Of a stretch of 64,000 nucleotides of DNA, positions 19,745 through 29,964 are shown one piece after another. The position numbers and the translations under genes were made by a program. This stretch comes from Prorocentrum cordatum. Taxonomy: Eukaryota; Sar; Dinophyceae; Prorocentrales; Prorocentraceae. The stretch covers positions 501,908 through 565,907 of the forward strand of contig CAUYUJ010015271.1 of the NCBI GenBank assembly GCA_963575745.1. Reading direction: 5' to 3'. Numbering within the stretch: the stretch's first letter is position 1; each line of letters starts with the position of its first letter. The notes beneath the pieces were generated by a model. It was not told where the DNA came from, ran no database searches, and saw only the letters and a program-made list of their open reading frames with translations.

Positions 19745-19909
19745 GAGGCCTCCTCCTCCTCTGCCTTCTCGGCCTCCTCCTCCTCCTCCTCCGCCTCTTT
19801 CTCCTCCTCCTCCTCCTCCTCCTCCTCCTCCTACTCCTCCACCTCTTTCTCCTTCTCCTCCTCCTCATCATCGTCATCATCATCATCAGCATCATCATCA
19901 CCATCATCA
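19745..19909. repeat. (CTC)n then (ATC)n microsatellite
   Basis: CTCCTC repeats pass into CATCATCAT repeats that run directly into the first spliced-leader relic. The Ser-rich translation is an artefact of the repeat. Confidence 0.85.
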
Positions 19910-19967
19910 TCCGTAGCCATTTCGCCCGGATGCGGTCGATCATCATCCGTAGCCATTTGGGCTCAAG
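19910..19967 (+). other. Tandem spliced-leader relics at the LINE-1 5' end
   Basis: 19946-19967 matches 21 of the 22 bases of the dinoflagellate spliced leader (TCCGTAGCCATTT, then GG and GCTCAAG; the change is one T to G in the central T run). A partial copy, TCCGTAGCCATTTCGCC, lies 36 bases upstream at 19910. Tandem relics are known in dinoflagellates as the product of repeated rounds of trans-splicing and reverse transcription. They sit just before the retrotransposon coding region. Confidence 0.85.
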
Positions 19968-20151
19968 ATGATGCGATCAGGGCAGATGTCTGGTCCCATG
20001 TGGCCGTCGCGTCATTTCTTGGATCAGATTCCAAATCTACCAAGCTTTCAGAGAGGGCCTTCGCGGCCACAGTTCTTTCATATCCATTTTTCCTCCCCAA
20101 CACCCGGCCCCAGTCGCCCGATTGGGAACCCAGCATCGGCTGGCTCGACCA

Positions 20152-21314
20152 ATGGCAGGACGTGGTGGCGGTGCTCGGGGAGCCGCGCGTGGCGGCGGCG
20201 GCAAAGGCGGCAGAGGCTGACGAGGAGGTAGCCAGCCGGGCGGAGCGGGGGGCAGCGGCAGCGGTGGAGGCAGCCAGCCCAAAGCCTGGGATTGTCCCAA
20301 GTGTGGTGCCAAGAGAAACTGGAGCACCAGGCACGTCTGCCGCAGCTGCGGATTTGATTGGTGGGGGCAAGGATCCGGCGCGAGCTCGTGGTGGAGTGGC
20401 ATGTCTCATCTGGACGCCAAGGAACGACACGAGCTCAACCAGTTGCGGCGGAAGGTCAAACATCTCGAAGGAGATTCTCTCGCAGCTTCAGGAAATGCTG
20501 GAGGCGCAGCAGCTGCAGCCCAGTCCGCCCCGAAGGACGAGAGGGTACGGCGCCTTGGGAAGCAACGGAATGAAATCAGAAAGCTCGAAGGAGCTGTTGG
20601 CACGGATGAAGGCAGGAGGCGCAGCAGCTGGAACACGAGCTCGCCGAGGAGAAGCCCACGTCCGCGCAGCCTGGCGAGCTCGAGCGCAAGCAGCGGAACC
20701 AGCAGAGCTCCTCGGAGGCGCTGGCCAAGAAGATCGAGGACACCACGCGGGAGATCACGGGCCTCGAACACGAGCAGAGCAAGGCTGCGGAGAAGGAGCT
20801 CCGGGCGCTCATCGACACCCTCTTGGCCAAGCACAGACGTGAGCGTGAAGGTTCACTCGGAGAAGGAGCGCCGGGGGTGGGCGCCACTGCAGCAGCACCT
20901 CGGCCCCCAACTGCCTTGCTCAGCGAGGGCGAACGCGTTAAAGCCTTCTTGGAAGCTTTGGACCAGGCTTCTGGTATGCTCAACACAGGGCACGCGCAGC
21001 AATGTGAACAACAAGTCTCCCAGCTTCGTCGACTGGCACACCGCGTGGCATCTGCAGGTGCGGCAGCAGAACGCGACAGCGGCGACGAAGAACTCGAGGA
21101 GGCTGACCTCAGCACCATCCTGGGCAGCATGGAGGAGGAGGTCGAGGTCCCCGCGGAGGAGGGCAGCGCGGCAGCAGGCGCTGGCAGCGGCAACGCAGGG
21201 GCTCGACGCGGGGGCCCAGCAGCCCAGGCAGCCCAGAGGCGCAGGCTGCGCGCGCAGAAGCTCCTCAAGAGCTTCGCCTTGGCGTGGCTCAAGCGGAAGG
21301 GGAAGCGTGGGTAG
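20152..21314 (+). pseudogene. LINE-1 ORF1: zinc finger and coiled coil
   Basis: Starts MAGRGGGARGAARGGGG and has an in-frame TGA at 20218. It continues Gly-rich to AWDCPKCGAKRNWSTRHVC plus RSC, a C-x2-C-x10-C-x2-C zinc ribbon like those opening dinoflagellate LINE proteins. A charged coiled coil follows (ERHELNQLRRKVKHLEGD, RLGKQRNEIRKLEG). A one-base shift near 20610 moves the coil to another frame (EDTTREITGLEHEQSKAAEK, KAFLEALDQASGM), ending in a basic tail and TAG 21314. The likely role is nucleic-acid binding in the retrotransposon particle. Confidence 0.65.
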
Positions 21315-21321
21315 CAAGCCC

Positions 21322-22380
21322 ATATTCACGGTGGCCAGCCTCAACGGCAGCGGTTGGGGCCCCTTTTACGACCATCCTCGGAGAGCAGCAGGGCCCGCAG
21401 CAGCAGGTGGTCGCCGACGCGCGCATGGGCGAGGCGATCTGCTTTCAGGAGCACCACCTCAACGGCTAAGGAGTTCCCGGGCAAGAGCAGTGGTGCAGGC
21501 AGGTCGGCTGGGGCGCGGTGCTGACCCCAGGCGTGAGTTCCATGGGGGCATCGCAGCCGCGCGCGGTGAGCGGCGGTACTGGGGTCGCACTTCGATGTGT
21601 CCGCGGTGCGCGCGGCCCAGGCGTTCAGGGTTGCAGGGGGGGCTGCCGCGCCTCTGACGGCAGGGCCACGGTGGCCCATGCCAATTGAGCGGTACCTAGT
21701 GGGTTTCTGCTGGGCTCCGTATACCTGGACAACGACGACGTCGGCGAGACCAGCCAGTCTGTGCTGCAGGAAGTCGGCCCCCCCCCCAAGCGCACGGGGA
21801 AACCGTGGGTCGTCGCCGGCGACTGGAACGTGGGGCCCGAGCGTTTCTGTCAACGTGCGGGGCGCTGGCTGGGCAAAGTTGGCGGGCGCGTTGTCGGCGC
21901 CGGCGCGGGCGCCTGCCAGCGCTTCCCGACCGAGGAGCCTTCGGAGCTCGACTGGTCCATCGCGAGCCCCGATCTGTTCGACCGAGTTCTAGCCTGCAAG
22001 CGCCTGGGCATGACCGCGCGGGGGTGCGCCAACCCTTGCCGCCCACGCATGGCAGCGCAGCTCAGCCTTACATGCTACGGCGACATGGGCCAGTCGTTCA
22101 GGGTCAAGTGGCCGATGGTTTTCCACAAGGCCCGCCCTTGCGGGCCCACGCTGGAGAAGCGCTGGGACCACAGCTCTGTTCGGGCCCAGATCGACATGAG
22201 CGGAACCCTGCAGGACATGGGGGAGGCATGCCAGGGGCTCTGCAAGGGCGTAGAGGAGGAGCTCGCGCGGGCTTTACTTGATCGGCCCCGACGACGCCGA
22301 CTTCTATCGGAGAGGGGGGGGGGGGGGGGCGCCGCAGTTCGCTTTCGCCCCTCAGGCGAAGGCGCGCCCCATCAAGGGCC
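21322..22380 (+). pseudogene. LINE-1 endonuclease domain (EEP type)
   Basis: Opens IFTVASLNGSGWGPF, shifts frame at the T4 run near 21365, then reads GEAICFQEHHLNG, which carries the expected catalytic Glu. After a degraded stretch it continues with LVLLGSVYLDNDDVGE, PWVVAGDWNVGPERF (the GDxN metal-binding motif, intact) and ELDWSIASPDLFDR. These are landmarks of endonuclease/exonuclease/phosphatase domains that nick target DNA for LINE insertion. The final His motif is not obvious. At least two frameshifts disable it. Confidence 0.65.
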
Positions 22381-22409
22381 CCTAGGCCAGCGTCAAGGGG
22401 AAGAAGCTC

Positions 22410-24172
22410 GTGCGCCTGAGCGACAACTTCGCCCAGGCAGGGCTTCCCACAGGCGGCGCTGGGGCCGGCGGCGGGGGGCAGGCGTCTGAGGGGCGCCCCC
22501 GGCTGGGCCCCGAGCGACGCGAGGCCGAGCACATGCAGGCCAGGGCCATCAAGCGCTGCAAGCGCGCGTTGGGGCGTCGAGCGCGCGGCTGGGTCGCCAA
22601 CCCGATCGACCCCAACTACTGCGAAGACGAGGCCGAGTGGATGGAGATGTGCGTGCCCTACATATTCCGCATGCTAGGCTCGCCGACGCACGTCGCTACG
22701 GGCCTGGCGCAGGATTTCGAGAACCGCACGCGCACCGCGAGAGAGGTCTGCTCTTCGGCGTGGCGGCGCGGGGGTCCTGGCAGGCGAGAACTGGCTCGCA
22801 CCCTTCGGCAGCCCGGCCACCTACATCCCGAAGATGGGGAGGGGGAGTACCACCGAACGGTCGACAACTACTTGAAATCGAAACGGCGGTTGGAGGAGCG
22901 CGGCGACTACAGCGGGCTCCCCCTGGCGCCCCCATCACCTTCGATGTTTCGACCCGGCTTCCTACGGATTGGGGGCCGCACTTGGGTGGCGGTCGTATGA
23001 GTGGCGACCTTCGGCCGACGCCGCAGCCCCACCTGAGTGGTGACCTACGTCGGGCGCCACAGCCCCCAGTCCTGTGCGCCGCTCTCGAGCGAGCGGCAGC
23101 CGTCGGCGACTGGGGCGCCATCGAGGCGGGCGTGCAAGGGGTTCGGAGGACCCTCCAGTACCTCGCTCAAGGCGGGCCCCCGCACTTGCACGCCCCCGAC
23201 CCTGAGCTCGACAAGGCAGAGTGGATGGAGCTGTGCGCACACTACGCGCTCGCACGCACCAACCAGTACGAGGGCGATGGCACCGCCGACGTGAACGCCG
23301 CGGAGGCCCCCAGCGGCGCAGACGCGAAGGCGGCAAAGGGAGCAGCATTTGCTGATGGGGGTCAGCTCGATCCCAGCCGGCCACCTCCAGGCTCCTTTGC
23401 CGCGCTGGCGGCAGCAGGTGGGGGATGCCCAGCGGCCACCGGCACGGGGCAGGCAGCATCGGTTTCGTCGGCTTCGACGGCGGCCCCCGCAGCCAGCGGC
23501 GGCACTGGCAACGACGGCGCGGCCGGCACCTGCACGGGGCAGTCTTTCATGGACCGCGCAGCGGCACGCTGGGACAGGGCTGCGGAGCTGCGCGAGGAGA
23601 GCTGGTCAGGCGCGCAGCCTTTGAGGGGCGAGTGCCACCGCAGCATGGCCGCCCTTGAATCCAGCTCCCCTGGCGCGTGGGCTATCGCGGACGTCGAGCA
23701 CTAGAGCTACATACAGGCCGCCAAGCACTTCATGCGCTACCACGGCGACCTCCCGTCGGATTCCAGCGACGACGGGGGCGACGACAGCTACGGCGGCGGC
23801 AGCGCAGACGGCCGAGAAGCACGCGCAAGCGCATCAGCACCGATGCCCCCGACCATGGAGGGCCTCCCGCTGGGGGCGCATTGGGCGGCGCGCGTTTCCC
23901 CGGCCGCCGATTGCCCCGACCCGTTGCCCCTGGCCGAATGGGCTGCCGAGGCCAGGGCTGAGGCAGAGGCGGAGGGCGCCGCCTTTGCCGCCACCCGCGG
24001 TCAGGGGTGCAAGGAGTGGATCCGCACTTCCATGGCAGCAGGCGCAGGGGGCCTACACGCCTATCGGCGAGGACCGCGCGGCTGGGCACCTGATGACGAG
24101 CTGCGCGGAGCTCCAGCGCACGGCCCCGACCGAGTGAAGATCGCGGCGCAGCAGTGGACCTCCGAGGCCTAG
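22410..24172 (+). pseudogene. LINE-1 linker between endonuclease and RT
   Basis: Three overlapping open frames carry coding-like, Ala/Gly/Pro-rich sequence. Two similar blocks (DEAEWMEMCVPYIFRMLG near 22629 and DKAEWMELCAHYALARTN near 23211) suggest an internal duplication. Tryptophan-spaced segments near 23880-24170 (GAHWAARVSPAADCPDP, KEWIRTSMAAGAGG) occupy the usual pre-RT position. No separate enzyme activity is visible. Confidence 0.5.
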
Positions 24173-24373
24173 CGGGTTTAGCAGGAAAGCGATCGCTTTC
24201 GCCCGCGGCGACTGCCCACCGAAGCAGAGGCACTACCCAGGCCATCGGCCGATCGGGCGCGCCAGGCTGCCAAGACGTTCAGGCGCAGCACTGGGGTTGG
24301 CAGCGATCGCCGAAACCCCAGGAAGGCAGCGGACCTCAGCGACGCCCTGCTGGAGGCCATCATCGATTTCGGG

Positions 24374-25820
24374 ATGCGGTGCGAGGAGCTGGGCGGCTGG
24401 CCCGACGTCATCACCGACTCTCTCGTGGTGATGTTCCCCAGGCCTCAAGGGGGCTTTCGGCCCATCGGCCTGCTGGGCTGGCTCTCACGCCTTTGGAGTC
24501 GCGTCCGCCAGCCAGACGCGCGGCGCTGGGGCTCCCAAATTGACCCAGGCGTCGCGGGCACAGTCTGGGGCGGCCGCGGGCGCGCGGCCGAAGAGGCCGT
24601 CTGGTGGCGAGCGCTCCGAGCCGAGGCATCGCAGGCACGGGGCGAGGGAGCTGCAGCATCACTCATCGACCTGTGGAAGGCTTACGAGCTAGTCGACCTG
24701 GCGATCACCCAGGACCGCAGCATCATGGCGGGCTACCCGAGAGGGCTGCTGGGTATGGCGCTGGCCTTGCGCGGTGGCGCGCGGCGTTTCATGCTCGACG
24801 GCAGCGCCTCTGACCCCTACCTGCTCGACGCGGGCCTCCTTGCTGGTTGCTCGCGCGCAGGACGGCTCCTCAAGTGCGGCCTGCTCGGGCTGGCCGGTGT
24901 GCCCGCGCGCCTATGGCGGGTGCTGGAGCTTCGCGTCACCCTCGCCATCATGTTCGACGACTGCTGCGTTGGTTGCCACGGCCCCGTGGCGCAGATCGCG
25001 GCGCACGTCGCCCAGGCGACCAAGGCCGTGATGGCGCAGCTGGTGGCGCCGGGCTGCAAGGTGTCAGAGTCGAACAGCGATCTGCTCGCGAGCTCGCCAG
25101 AGCTGGTTTCACTGGTGGACAAGCAGATGGGAGGCAATGCCTTTCCCATCGCGGACTCGGTCGAGAACCTGGGAGTGGACTACTGCCTAGATGGCCAGGC
25201 CTTCGTGGTGCTCGAGGTGCGCACCAAGGCAGTAGCGCAGCTGCAGAGGCTTCGCGCAATCCGCCTCCAGGGGACACCAGCATCAACGCGGGCCGCCAAC
25301 ACTGGGCTCAGGACTGCCACCCGACGCGGCCTAAGCGTGGTGGGATGGCCATCGCCGCAGCTCACCAAGTGGCGGAGGCAGGCCAATGCCGTTCATCACG
25401 GCAGAGGGCCTGGCAAGAGCCTCAGCCTCTTTTTCCTCCCCGGCAAGCGCCTGGCCAGCGACCCGCTCGTCGATCACGCGACGCTGCCCATCGTGGCGTG
25501 GGCCAAGGCGGCGCAGTTCAACTCGGACCGCGCGGACTTGCGAGCACTTGGGAGCGCGTTCGCAGGGGCCTTGGCAAGGAGGGCTGCGGAGGGGCCTGAG
25601 GCGCTGGCAGGCAGGGGCCCTGCAGCGGCCTGCGCGCTGGCATGCCATTTCTTGGGATGGGAGGCTCTGCGACCAGGCTTTTTCTTCAGCGACCTGAAGC
25701 AGCCCATCGACCTGAAGGCCTTGGGCGCTTCGACCCTCTCCAAGCACTTTGGCGCCAGCCATGGGCGGCTGCTGCGGAGAGACGCGGGCAGGCATCCTGG
25801 CCTGGGGCGCTTGGCCGCAG
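24374..25820 (+). pseudogene. LINE-1 reverse transcriptase
   Basis: Contains LVVMFPRPQGGFRPIGLLGW (fingers motif), SLIDLWKAYELVDLAI (motif A with Asp), GLLAGCSRAGRLLKCGLLG (the position of motif B) and LAIMFDDCCVGCHG (motif C, the paired Asp of the active site). SVENLGVDY follows at the thumb side. All three catalytic Asp are present and the frame is open over more than 480 codons, including upstream sequence without an ATG. Reverse transcription at a nicked target is the expected role. The frame leaves the coding register at the G15 run 25820-25835. Confidence 0.85.
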
Positions 25821-26777
25821 GGGGGGGGGGGGGGGCTGTCCAGCATCGGGCGCGCCCTGCACCGCGAGCGGATGAACCAGCAAGCGGCCAGGCATATGAG
25901 TTCGGCCAAGAACGCGCTGGTCGGCTGCCTCTGGCCAGTGGCACGCCGTTTCGAAGAGGAGCGGCCGTTGGCGTCGTCGCCCTGGTGCCCGCGCGGGTGC
26001 AATGCGCACGGCGCGGTGCGCCACCTGGCGCGGCAGTGCCCCGCCACCGCGCTCGGCCGCGCAGAGTGGGATACCAATGACGACGCAGACGAGAGGAGGC
26101 CGCCCGACGACATCCACTTCGGGACCCTCGTCGACATGGCCAGCGCAGAGGCCGCGGAGGACCCGTTGTGGTCGAGGGCTCTGGCACCAGAGCATAGGCG
26201 CTCACTCCCTCTGCCCACGGCGGAGCGCCCGGCACGCAAGGAAGGGCGCGCCGACCTTGTGGGCCAACCATTTGCTGGCGACCTCTTCACCGACGGCAGC
26301 GTTCTGGACCCCAGCCTGGTCTTCGCAAGAGGTGGATGGGCCGCCGCTGTCATGAGTCGCGACGAGGAGGCCCTCAGCATCTTCGGCCCGCTACCGTGGC
26401 CATGCCCACAGGAGCCGGGGGCCGCGGAGCTTGCTGCGGCCATCGAAGGGGTGCAGAATTGCTTCCCGCCAGCCAGGATCCACACCGACTGCCAGCTGCT
26501 CGTGGACGGCTTCGCAGCGGGCAATGCGCGGTGCCCCCAGTGGCAGAGACCCTACCGTGAGCTTTGGGTCCGCTTGTGGCGAGCGCTCGAGGACATCGGC
26601 GTCGACGACGTCACGGTCCACATGGCGAAGGCCCACGCGACGCTGGCGGACGCGCAGGCCGGGCGCATCACCGACTGGCAGCGCAGGGGCAACCACAGTG
26701 CGGACGCTCGCAGGGCGCGGAGATGCATCCCACGGACGAGGTGGTTCGCGCGCGCAGCCTGCGCCAGGACCGCCTAG
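25821..26777 (+). pseudogene. LINE-1 RNase H domain
   Basis: In the frame after the G15 run: GRALHRERMNQQAARH, a CxxxC segment (WCPRGCNAHGAVRHLARQC), then RNase H. It has FTDGSVLDPSLVFARGGWA (first Asp), PGAAELAAAIEGVQ (Glu), RIHTDCQLLVDGFAAG (second Asp) and MAKAHAT..GNHSAD (last Asp). All four catalytic acids are present. It would remove the RNA strand after reverse transcription. The frame is lost just after GNHSAD near 26705, where the natural continuation moves to another frame. Confidence 0.8.
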
Positions 26778-27550
26778 TCAGGAAGGTCTTCCGCTGGCTG
26801 GGCGCCGCCATGCAGGGGGGCGACGCGGAGCTGCTGACCGCCGCGGACGGCCACGATGGGCCAGGCATGGCGGCGGTGCGGTGCGACTGGCAGGGATGCA
26901 AGCTGCGCTGGAGGAGCCACTGCAGTTTTCGCGACTGCCCGCGAAGGACGTGCGGCAGACATGGTACATGGCTCGAGGTCGGCAGCGACGCGCTCTTGGC
27001 TTGCCAGGAGTGCGCGGGTAGGGGCGAGGCGATCTCGGGCTCGTGGATTTCGGGTTCGGAGGGGGCCTCGGGCTCGGTCGCCGCGGCCGCGGCCCTCCTC
27101 TCAGCGAGCGCGGCCCTGCTCTCCAGCCAGGCCAGCGGCTCGCAGAGCGCAGCAGCAGCAGATGACAGTGTTCAGCGTGGCGGTGAAGGTGGTGGGGCCT
27201 CGCCTGGCAGCGGCAGCGCGGCGGCGGCAGCTTGCGAGGAACGGGTGGCGGCACCTGCTGCGCAGCCGCCGCCCATGCCCCCACCCGCGCATCCACCGTG
27301 GCGTGGGCTCGATCCGCACGACTCCCACGAGTTGTGGCGAGCAGGCAGTCACCCCTTCTGCGTCAAGTGCGGCTACTTGACGCAGAGTGTCAGGATGTCG
27401 TGCTTGGCGAAGGTGCGTCCGAGGGCGCGCCAGAGCGACAGGAAGAAGGCGGTGCTCGGCCGCCTCAAGCGTGGGCTGCAGCCAGCAAGGCAGGGTAGCA
27501 TCGGTGACCCTGAGCCGCTGCGCCGCCTGCGCAGGCGCGTGGACGGCTAG
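26706..27550 (+). pseudogene. LINE-1 C-terminal Cys-rich region
   Basis: Begins GAEMHPTDEVVRARSLRQD, continues VRCDWQGCKLRWRSHCSF and RDCPRRTCGRHG, then a long Ser/Ala/Gly-rich linker. It ends HPFCVKCGYLTQSVRMSCLA and RLKRGLQP before TAG 27550. The final C-x2-C..C motif followed by a basic RLxxGxxP tail is the usual end of dinoflagellate LINE proteins of this kind. Confidence 0.65.
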
Positions 27551-27579
27551 CCTCTCGCGCCAGTTCGGGCCTGAGACAT

Positions 27580-27935
27580 GTGCGTAGGTCCGCACGCGCA
27601 CGGGATCGGGCCCGATACCGTCGGCAATGCAACAGGTCCTTCCGTGGCCAGGTGCCAGGTGGACAGTTGCGCTGTTGTCAGGCAGGTCGCTTGCCGCCGC
27701 CCTAGGCTGGCCCCCCGCCGCGTGCGTGGCCTCTGCTCGGTGCGCGCGCGCAGCGGCGTGCTGTTTGCAGCGGGAACTGAACCAAGTGTGTAGGCCCGCC
27801 CACACACGGGATCGAGCTCCGACACTTCGCAGCATGGCTCGTGCTCGGGGCTGCCGTTCAGCAGCCGCGGCTGCCTGTGCAGCAAGCTTCAGCGGAGGCG
27901 GACCCAGGTGCGTAGGTCCGCCCGCGCACGGGATC
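27580..27935. repeat. Three imperfect copies of a 27-bp motif
   Basis: TGCGTAGGTCCGCACGCGCA plus CGGGATC occurs at 27581, in variant form at 27786 and again at 27909, all in the same orientation and 125-205 bp apart. The second copy reads GTGTAGGCCCGCCCACACAC. Its inner GTGCG..CGCAC pairing can form a hairpin. The position just after the LINE-1 stop suggests 3'-end elements recognised by its own RT, or partial tandem 3' ends. Confidence 0.6.
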
Positions 27936-28066
27936 TGCTCCGCCCATTAGCAATGCAACCAGTCCTGTGTGGGGCCTTGAGCCGATGGACGCGTTGCTCT
28001 GCTGATGGGTCTCATCTGTGCTGCGCTCGCCTTCTTTTTAGCGGCGCGCTCCGTGCCCTAGCTCTG

Positions 28067-28414
28067 TCATTTACCCCCCCCTCCCTGTCGTTCGTCCTGT
28101 TTGGCGGTGCTGGTGCTGCGCAGCCAGCCCTGGAACTCGGGCCGTGGGGTTCCGCCAGACGGGCGATACTTAGCTCTGCCCTTGGCCGACCGCTTGGCGG
28201 CGCCAGTGTCTCGCAGCCAGCCCTGGAACACGCGCCTTGGGGCTCTGCCAGTCGGGAGGTGGCGTGAATTTCTTCTTCTGGGGAGGGAGGGGCTCGGCAC
28301 GGAGGACCTGGGTTTGCCGGGCCGCTTCGACCGTTGCCATGTCCCCCCCCCCCCCCCCCGCCTTATTGTCTCTGCGTGGCGAGGTCGGCTGCCCTGTCGA
28401 AACGATGCCATCAA
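28067..28414 (-). CDS. Coding-like exon with a 31-residue tandem repeat
   Basis: On the minus strand two units, PTGRAPRRVFQGWLRDTG and PSGGTPRPEFQGWLRSTS, are spaced exactly 93 bp (31 codons) apart. Differences between the units are mostly conservative and keep the frame, so a real protein repeat is plausible. The FQGWLR core is basic and aromatic, like a small DNA-binding repeat, but I cannot assign it to a family. The frame ends at 28067; the 5' part is disturbed by a C run at 28343-28360. Confidence 0.35.
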   Translation of the reverse strand: MMASFRQGSRPRHAETIRRGGGGGTWQRSKRPGKPRSSVPSPSLPRRRNSRHLPTGRAPRRVFQGWLRDTGAAKRSAKGRAKYRPSGGTPRPEFQGWLRSTSTAKQDERQGGGGK

Positions 28415-28757
28415 CGTGGCGGTGCAACTTATTCTTGAGCACTTGACCGCATCAGCAGATGCGCTGCCATTAGAGACATATATAATCCACGGGGTGCCGC
28501 CTGGATTGTTTGAGTTCGTGGACAGAACATTGGGCGAACCCTATAACAGAATCCTCATTCATAGGCGATGCGGACGAATGCTTCTGGCTGTCCGCGAGGT
28601 TATACTCTTGATCATGGCAGAGGGACTCCCGATTGTTTGTCCAGGAAATGAAGCACGGAGAAGCTCGACTGATACAGGCATTGCTTGTGATCCAATACTG
28701 ACCGACGCATATGCGTTGGATTGCCGGATCAGGTCCACGATTAATTCGTTGACCTGA
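28410..28757 (+). CDS. Unidentified low-GC coding-like segment
   Basis: About 115 codons open to TGA 28757, reading INVAVQLILEHLTASADALP, IIHGVPPGLFEFVDRT and LLAVREVILLIMAEGLPIVC. Base composition is clearly more AT-rich than the DNA on either side, and the amino-acid make-up looks like a folded protein. No ATG lies near the 5' end in this frame, so it would be an internal or terminal exon, or a fragment of a mobile element. No family recognised. Confidence 0.35.
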   Translation: MNVAVQLILEHLTASADALPLETYIIHGVPPGLFEFVDRTLGEPYNRILIHRRCGRMLLAVREVILLIMAEGLPIVCPGNEARRSSTDTGIACDPILTDAYALDCRIRSTINSLT

Positions 28758-28950
28758 TTCCCGCGTGGATCGACGGTTTAGGCGATGAAGTTCGGGACTC
28801 TGTCAGACAATGCTACACGCATATACAGTTTGCCGTAAAGTGCATGCAAACATCTGAACACATTTTCCCAATGCCAGAAGTCGGTTGACCATTCGCCGTT
28901 ATGGGTATTTGGTCGCAGACAATGCCATCGGTCTCATTAGTTATGTATAG

Positions 28951-29964
28951 AACCTGAAGGGGGAGATCGGCACGGCCGATCCTCCTCCGGCAGCCCCTGT
29001 TGACCCAGCCGCACCGAGTGCTGCTGCTCACCCCTCTACAGGCCTTGTCACCCCTCCGGCTGACGTCAATGTCCCGAGTGGCTCTGCCGCTTCGGAGTGG
29101 AGAGGCCCACGGATTGCTCGAACGCCCTCGAGGCCTAGGACTGGTTGGACTGAGCGGCAGGCCTCCAGGCCTGCTCCATGCAACCCAGTGCCCGCCGGCT
29201 CAGCCGCGTCAAGACGCGACCCCGAACGTGGTCGGAGGTCGCAGACGGCTCCTAGCAGGTTGCACGATCGGGATCGGTCCTTTGCATGGGCCGATGAGCC
29301 CGTTGACGATGTAGGCGGCCGCGCGAGCGATGGCGGCTGGGACCCGCTGCTGGATCATCCCGGCACGGACGCCAAAGGCAACGTCCACGGGCACTTTGTC
29401 CACGTGGATCGTCATCAAAGAACTATTCACAGTTACAACATATGGTACTGGTTCAGCGCGAGCGAGTCCAATGCTCATTTCAACACCGATCACGAAGAAG
29501 CATCATGGGGCGAAAGATGGACCAGTGGGAGAGCTTGGACAATGTCTGGAGACATCCCCGCTGGAGACTTCAGTTCTGATGAGCATGCCCGCGATGCACT
29601 GCGGAATGCCTCTGCAACCTTGCCCGCGCCACTGCCGCCCCACCTACGCCGAAGGCGAGGCCGGCCGACAAGGGCAAGGGCGCAGACAAGTCCGACAGCT
29701 GGAACACCGGCACAGGATCGATGGAACTGGTGGACCAGCGATGATTGGAATGATTATCCGAGCTGGGGCGAAGATTGGCGGAGATGTCTGTGTGCAAGAA
29801 GGACCAGTACGACTTCGTCGGCATTGGTCCCAAGTCCAACGCGACGCGGGTGCACCAGGAGTGAAACAACTTTGTTGTATGGGCTGGCATTAGATATAAG
29901 CTATGGTTGGGCTCGTCGGGTTGTTTCGGTCTTTTGCCCCTCGGCAACCGCAGTTGAGCCGTAA
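28951..29964 (+). CDS. Unidentified open frame, possibly polyprotein fragment
   Basis: Open for 338 codons after a TAG at 28948-28950; the first in-frame ATG-like start is near 29188. The N-terminal half is Pro/Ala/Arg-rich (PVDPAAPSAAAHPSTGLV). The middle is acidic and aromatic (RSFAWADEPVDDVGG, HVDRHQRTIHSYNIWYWF, DRWNWWTSDDWNDYPSWG). No catalytic motif or known domain is visible. A linker of a retroelement polyprotein is possible. Codon-level evidence is weak. Confidence 0.3.
   Translation, partial: NLKGEIGTADPPPAAPVDPAAPSAAAHPSTGLVTPPADVNVPSGSAASEWRGPRIARTPSRPRTGWTERQASRPAPCNPVPAGSAASRRDPERGRRSQTAPSRLHDRDRSFAWADEPVDDVGGRASDGGWDPLLDHPGTDAKGNVHGHFVHVDRHQRTIHSYNIWYWFSASESNAHFNTDHEEASWGERWTSGRAWTMSGDIPAGDFSSDEHARDALRNASATLPAPLPPHLRRRRGRPTRARAQTSPTAGTPAQDRWNWWTSDDWNDYPSWGEDWRRCLCARRTSTTSSALVPSPTRRGCTRSETTLLYGLALDISYGWARRVVSVFCPSATAVEP

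Larger units (their letters stand above)
19946..27550 (+). mobile_element. LINE-1: decayed non-LTR retrotransposon
   Basis: Domain order: spliced-leader relic, Gly/Arg-rich start, zinc finger, coiled coil, EEP endonuclease, long linker, reverse transcriptase, RNase H and a C-terminal Cys-rich region. This is the order of RNase H-bearing LINEs. Frames change at several places, often at homopolymers (T4 at about 21365, G15 at 25820-25835), and an in-frame TGA lies at 20218. The copy is therefore inactive, unless some shifts are assembly errors. No poly(A) tail or target duplication is visible. Imperfect repeats follow at 27580-27935 and may be its 3' end. Confidence 0.85.

Noticed and set aside
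19673-20842. Single 389-codon Ser-rich protein
   Set aside because: The Ser run is microsatellite and the rest is a shadow frame of LINE-1 ORF1, whose zinc finger and coiled coil lie in other frames.
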